From Pacificimonas aurantium (GTDB taxonomy: Bacteria; Pseudomonadota; Alphaproteobacteria; Sphingomonadales; Sphingomonadaceae): a stretch of 64,000 nt of DNA. The stretch covers positions 62,001 to 126,000 of the forward strand of contig NZ_JAGSGB010000004.1 of the NCBI RefSeq assembly GCF_020092905.1. The letters run 5' to 3'. The translations under genes and the position numbers were made by a program. Under the pieces are notes generated by a model. That model saw only the letters and a program-made list of their open reading frames with translations. It searched no databases and was not told where the DNA came from. This document shows, one piece after another, positions 62,118 through 64,000 of the stretch; the stretch's first letter is position 1, and each line of letters opens with the position of its first letter.

Positions 62118-62681
62118 ATGATGAGTGCGTGGCTGATTCCCGTCATGATCCTGGCCGTGGCGCTCGCCGTGGACGCCGTCGCCGTCGCCGCCGCGCAAGG
62201 TGCCTGCTACCGGCCCAGCGCCGGTCGAAGCGCAGAGATGGCGCTGGCGTTCGGACTGGCCCAGGGCGTGATGCCCCTCGGCGGATTTTTTCTTGGTGCG
62301 CTTGCCGTCGGCGCGGTCGAGGCGGTCGACCACTGGATCGCCCTGGCGCTGCTGGGCTTCCTAGGTTTCCAGATGCTGCGCGGCAGCTTCGGCGAAGACG
62401 AGGTCGTCAATCCCCTGCGCGGGCGCACCCTGCTGCTCGCCGCCCTCGCAACCAGCATCGACGCCTTCGCGGCGGGTCTGACCCTGCCGCTCCTCGACGC
62501 GCCTGCCTTCGCCGCCTGTGCAGCCATCGCCGGCGTGACTGCGCTTCTCAGCTACGCGGCCGTCCGGCTGGGCGTCAGGGCAGGCCCGCGGCTGGGCGAC
62601 TATGCCGAACGTGTCGGCGGCGTGCTGCTGATCCTGATCGGCCTGCGTATCTTCATCAGCCACCAGTTTCTGGGCGCCTGA
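62118..62681 (+). CDS. mntP: MntP-like manganese exporter family membrane protein
   Basis: A 187-residue protein with six hydrophobic helices in two repeats. The conserved aspartates sit in AVDAVAVAAAQG near residue 17 and in SIDAFAAGLTLPLLD near 117, the pattern of MntP (YebN), which removes Mn(II) from the cytosol. The match is clear in form but moderate in detail, so the metal is not certain. No manganese riboswitch was recognised upstream, where the HNH gene lies only 10 bases away. Confidence 0.75.
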   Translation: MMSAWLIPVMILAVALAVDAVAVAAAQGACYRPSAGRSAEMALAFGLAQGVMPLGGFFLGALAVGAVEAVDHWIALALLGFLGFQMLRGSFGEDEVVNPLRGRTLLLAALATSIDAFAAGLTLPLLDAPAFAACAAIAGVTALLSYAAVRLGVRAGPRLGDYAERVGGVLLILIGLRIFISHQFLGA

Positions 62682-62717
62682 TCCGAGCGGCGACAACCAC
62701 CCCTTTCCTCTCTCTTC

Positions 62718-62732
62718 GTTCATGGTATGTTC
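62718..62732. promoter_or_regulatory. LexA-type SOS box upstream of the radical SAM gene
   Basis: GTTC at 62718-62721 and GTTC at 62729-62732 are separated by exactly 7 bases. GTTC-N7-GTTC is the direct-repeat LexA target known in alphaproteobacteria. It lies directly ahead of the PA0069-type gene, so DNA damage control of that gene is predicted. Confidence 0.65.
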
Positions 62733-62738
62733 TTTCTC

Positions 62739-63836
62739 ATGGCGAATGATTCCCATATGGTTCGCAAGGGGCGCGGTGCAGCCTCCAACGGGCTCAGCCA
62801 GCGATTCGACAGCATCGTTCGCGAAGCGGATGGCGACTGGTTGGATCAGCGTACGGCGGACGCGGGCGACGACGATGCCGACCCGGATCCGCTGCGTACC
62901 GATGTCTCGCTGGAAACCCCGCGCAGCGCCATAACGCGCAACCAGTCGCCCGATGTGCCGTTCGACCGCTCGGTGAATGCCTATCGCGGCTGCGAACATG
63001 GCTGCGTCTATTGTTTCGCGCGCCCCACCCATGCCTATCTGGGTCTGTCGCCCGGCCGGGACTTCGAAACCAAGCTGACCGCGAAGCCCGCCGTCCCCGA
63101 CCTCTTGCGAAGGGAATTGCAGCGTGCGTCCTACGAATGCCGGCCTATGGCGCTCGGCACCAATACCGACCCCTATCAGCCGATCGAAAGAACGTACCGC
63201 ATCACCCGGATGATTCTGGAAATTCTCGATGAGTGCCACCATCCGGTGACGATCACGACCAAATCCGCGCGCGTGCTCGACGATCTGGACCTGCTTGCGC
63301 GGATGGCGAAGCGGCGCCTGTCGGCGGTGATGCTGTCCGTCACGAGCCTGGTGCCCGAAACGGCGCGCCGTATGGAACCCCGCGCCTCGGCACCGGGCCG
63401 GCGCCTCGCGGCGATTCGCGAGCTGTCGGCAGCGGGGGTGCCGGTGCATGTGTCCGTCTCCCCAATCGTACCGGCGATCAACGATCACGAGATCGAGGCC
63501 ATTCTGGAAGCGGCCGCTGCGGCGGGGGCGAGCGGCGCCTTTTCGATCGTCGTGCGGCTGCCACACGAAGTGGCGCCGCTGTTCCGCGAGTGGCTGGCCG
63601 TCCATTATCCGGACCGCGCCGCGCGGGTCATGAACCACCTGCGCGAGATGCGCGGGGGGAAGGACAATGAAGCGCGCTTTTTCGAGCGGTACAATCCGAA
63701 GGGGGCGTACGCCGCGACGCTGAAGGCGCGGTTCGAGCGCAAGAAGCGGGCGCTGGGACTGGGCGGGAACCGGCTGAACCTGCGCACGGACCTGTTCGAT
63801 CCGTCCGCCCTGTCAGCCCAGCCCCGCCTTCTCTAG
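62739..63836 (+). CDS. PA0069 family radical SAM protein
   Basis: A 365-residue radical SAM protein. The [4Fe-4S] ligands are in GCEHGCVYCFARPTH near residue 90, followed by LGTNTDPYQPIERTYRITR and VMLSVTSLVPETARRMEPR. This family is related to spore photoproduct lyases in sequence, but its reaction is not known. Starts at 62727, 62739 and 62757 are in frame; 62727 would lie inside the LexA-type box, so 62739 or 62757 is more likely. The C-terminal part GAYAATLKARFERKKRALG is typical. Confidence 0.9.
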   Translation: MANDSHMVRKGRGAASNGLSQRFDSIVREADGDWLDQRTADAGDDDADPDPLRTDVSLETPRSAITRNQSPDVPFDRSVNAYRGCEHGCVYCFARPTHAYLGLSPGRDFETKLTAKPAVPDLLRRELQRASYECRPMALGTNTDPYQPIERTYRITRMILEILDECHHPVTITTKSARVLDDLDLLARMAKRRLSAVMLSVTSLVPETARRMEPRASAPGRRLAAIRELSAAGVPVHVSVSPIVPAINDHEIEAILEAAAAAGASGAFSIVVRLPHEVAPLFREWLAVHYPDRAARVMNHLREMRGGKDNEARFFERYNPKGAYAATLKARFERKKRALGLGGNRLNLRTDLFDPSALSAQPRLL

Positions 63837-63887
63837 CGGTCCCCAGACTTGGCCAGTCCCTGCCCAGACCTGCCCGTCCCCGGGAGG

Positions 63888-64000
63888 TCAGGCGGCCTTC
63901 GCAGTGGGCAGCTCGTAATCCTTGAACTGTTCGCGCAGCGCCGTCTTCTGGATCTTGCCCGTGGCCGTGTGCGGGATTTCGTCGACGAAAACGATGTCGT
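63888..64000 (-). CDS. Acyl-CoA synthetase (AMP-forming), C-terminal end
   Basis: The last 37 codons of a gene that continues beyond the window. [19 protein letters not shown] contains the conserved C-terminal lysine motif of AMP-forming acyl-CoA synthetases, with the TGK lysine that acts in the adenylation step. [11 protein letters not shown] is the end. It probably activates a fatty or short acid as CoA ester, consistent with the several acyl-CoA dehydrogenases here. Confidence 0.85.
   Translation of the reverse strand, partial: DIVFVDEIPHTATGKIQKTALREQFKDYELPTAKAA

Overview
This is a GC-rich, densely packed chromosomal segment that looks alphaproteobacterial, most probably from the order Sphingomonadales. 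The evidence is the layout pcm-tolC-PopZ-like gene, the block ETF-ubiquinone oxidoreductase / TPR protein / ispE, an rplI gene with a long acidic tail, glpK divergent from glpD, a GTTC-N7-GTTC LexA box, and a carboxyspermidine-type polyamine route. The assignment is an inference from gene content; there is no rRNA gene to settle it.

Region 1 (1-6733) is accessory. Bases 1-4580 carry three cyclic-di-GMP turnover genes (GAF-EAL, membrane GGDEF, GAF-PAS-GGDEF) and a DUF1508 gene, with visibly lower GC than the rest. Bases 4806-6637 are a decayed prophage: two tiny phage genes, the C-terminal half of a phage cytosine methyltransferase, and the N-terminal part of an ASCH-domain phage protein joined to it out of frame. 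Right beside it, at 6697-6733, lies only the 5' half of a tRNA-Cys gene, broken just after the anticodon loop.

Region 2 (6923-18057) holds pcm-tolC-PopZ-like, an S9 peptidase, an AidB-type acyl-CoA dehydrogenase, a lipoprotein gene preceded by a perfect 22-bp inverted repeat, a medium-chain reductase, an acyl-CoA dehydrogenase and an aldehyde dehydrogenase. Region 3 (18058-20285) is an AT-richer island with one orphan tailspike-like beta-helix gene. Region 4 (20307-25728) is core: fabG, a methyltransferase, fabD, a TPR-like exported protein, a 44-bp tandem repeat, then rpsF-rpsR-rplI with a terminator.

Region 5 (25807-41989) is mixed: a sulfotransferase-like gene with a PKHD-type dioxygenase, a PadR regulator with a palindromic operator, rarA, a hot-dog protein, a soluble MCP, two paralogous short-chain dehydrogenases, a CoxE-like VWA protein, a patatin, glpK and glpD, and a threonine dehydratase-like enzyme. 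Region 6 (42180-51496) contains a putative complete aspartate-semialdehyde-dependent spermidine pathway: ornithine-type decarboxylase, carboxy(nor)spermidine dehydrogenase and, 5.5 kb further on, carboxy(nor)spermidine decarboxylase. An acyltransferase, an MFS carrier and a 933-residue DUF3857/transglutaminase protein lie between.

Region 7 (51493-64000) includes glutaryl-CoA dehydrogenase, ispE, a TPR protein, ETF-QO (the electron acceptor system for the several acyl-CoA dehydrogenases here), a family-4-like uracil-DNA glycosylase with no cysteine at all, an MFS carrier, moaB, a small HNH protein, an MntP-like exporter and a PA0069-type radical SAM gene under an exact LexA-type box. The window ends inside an acyl-CoA synthetase gene.
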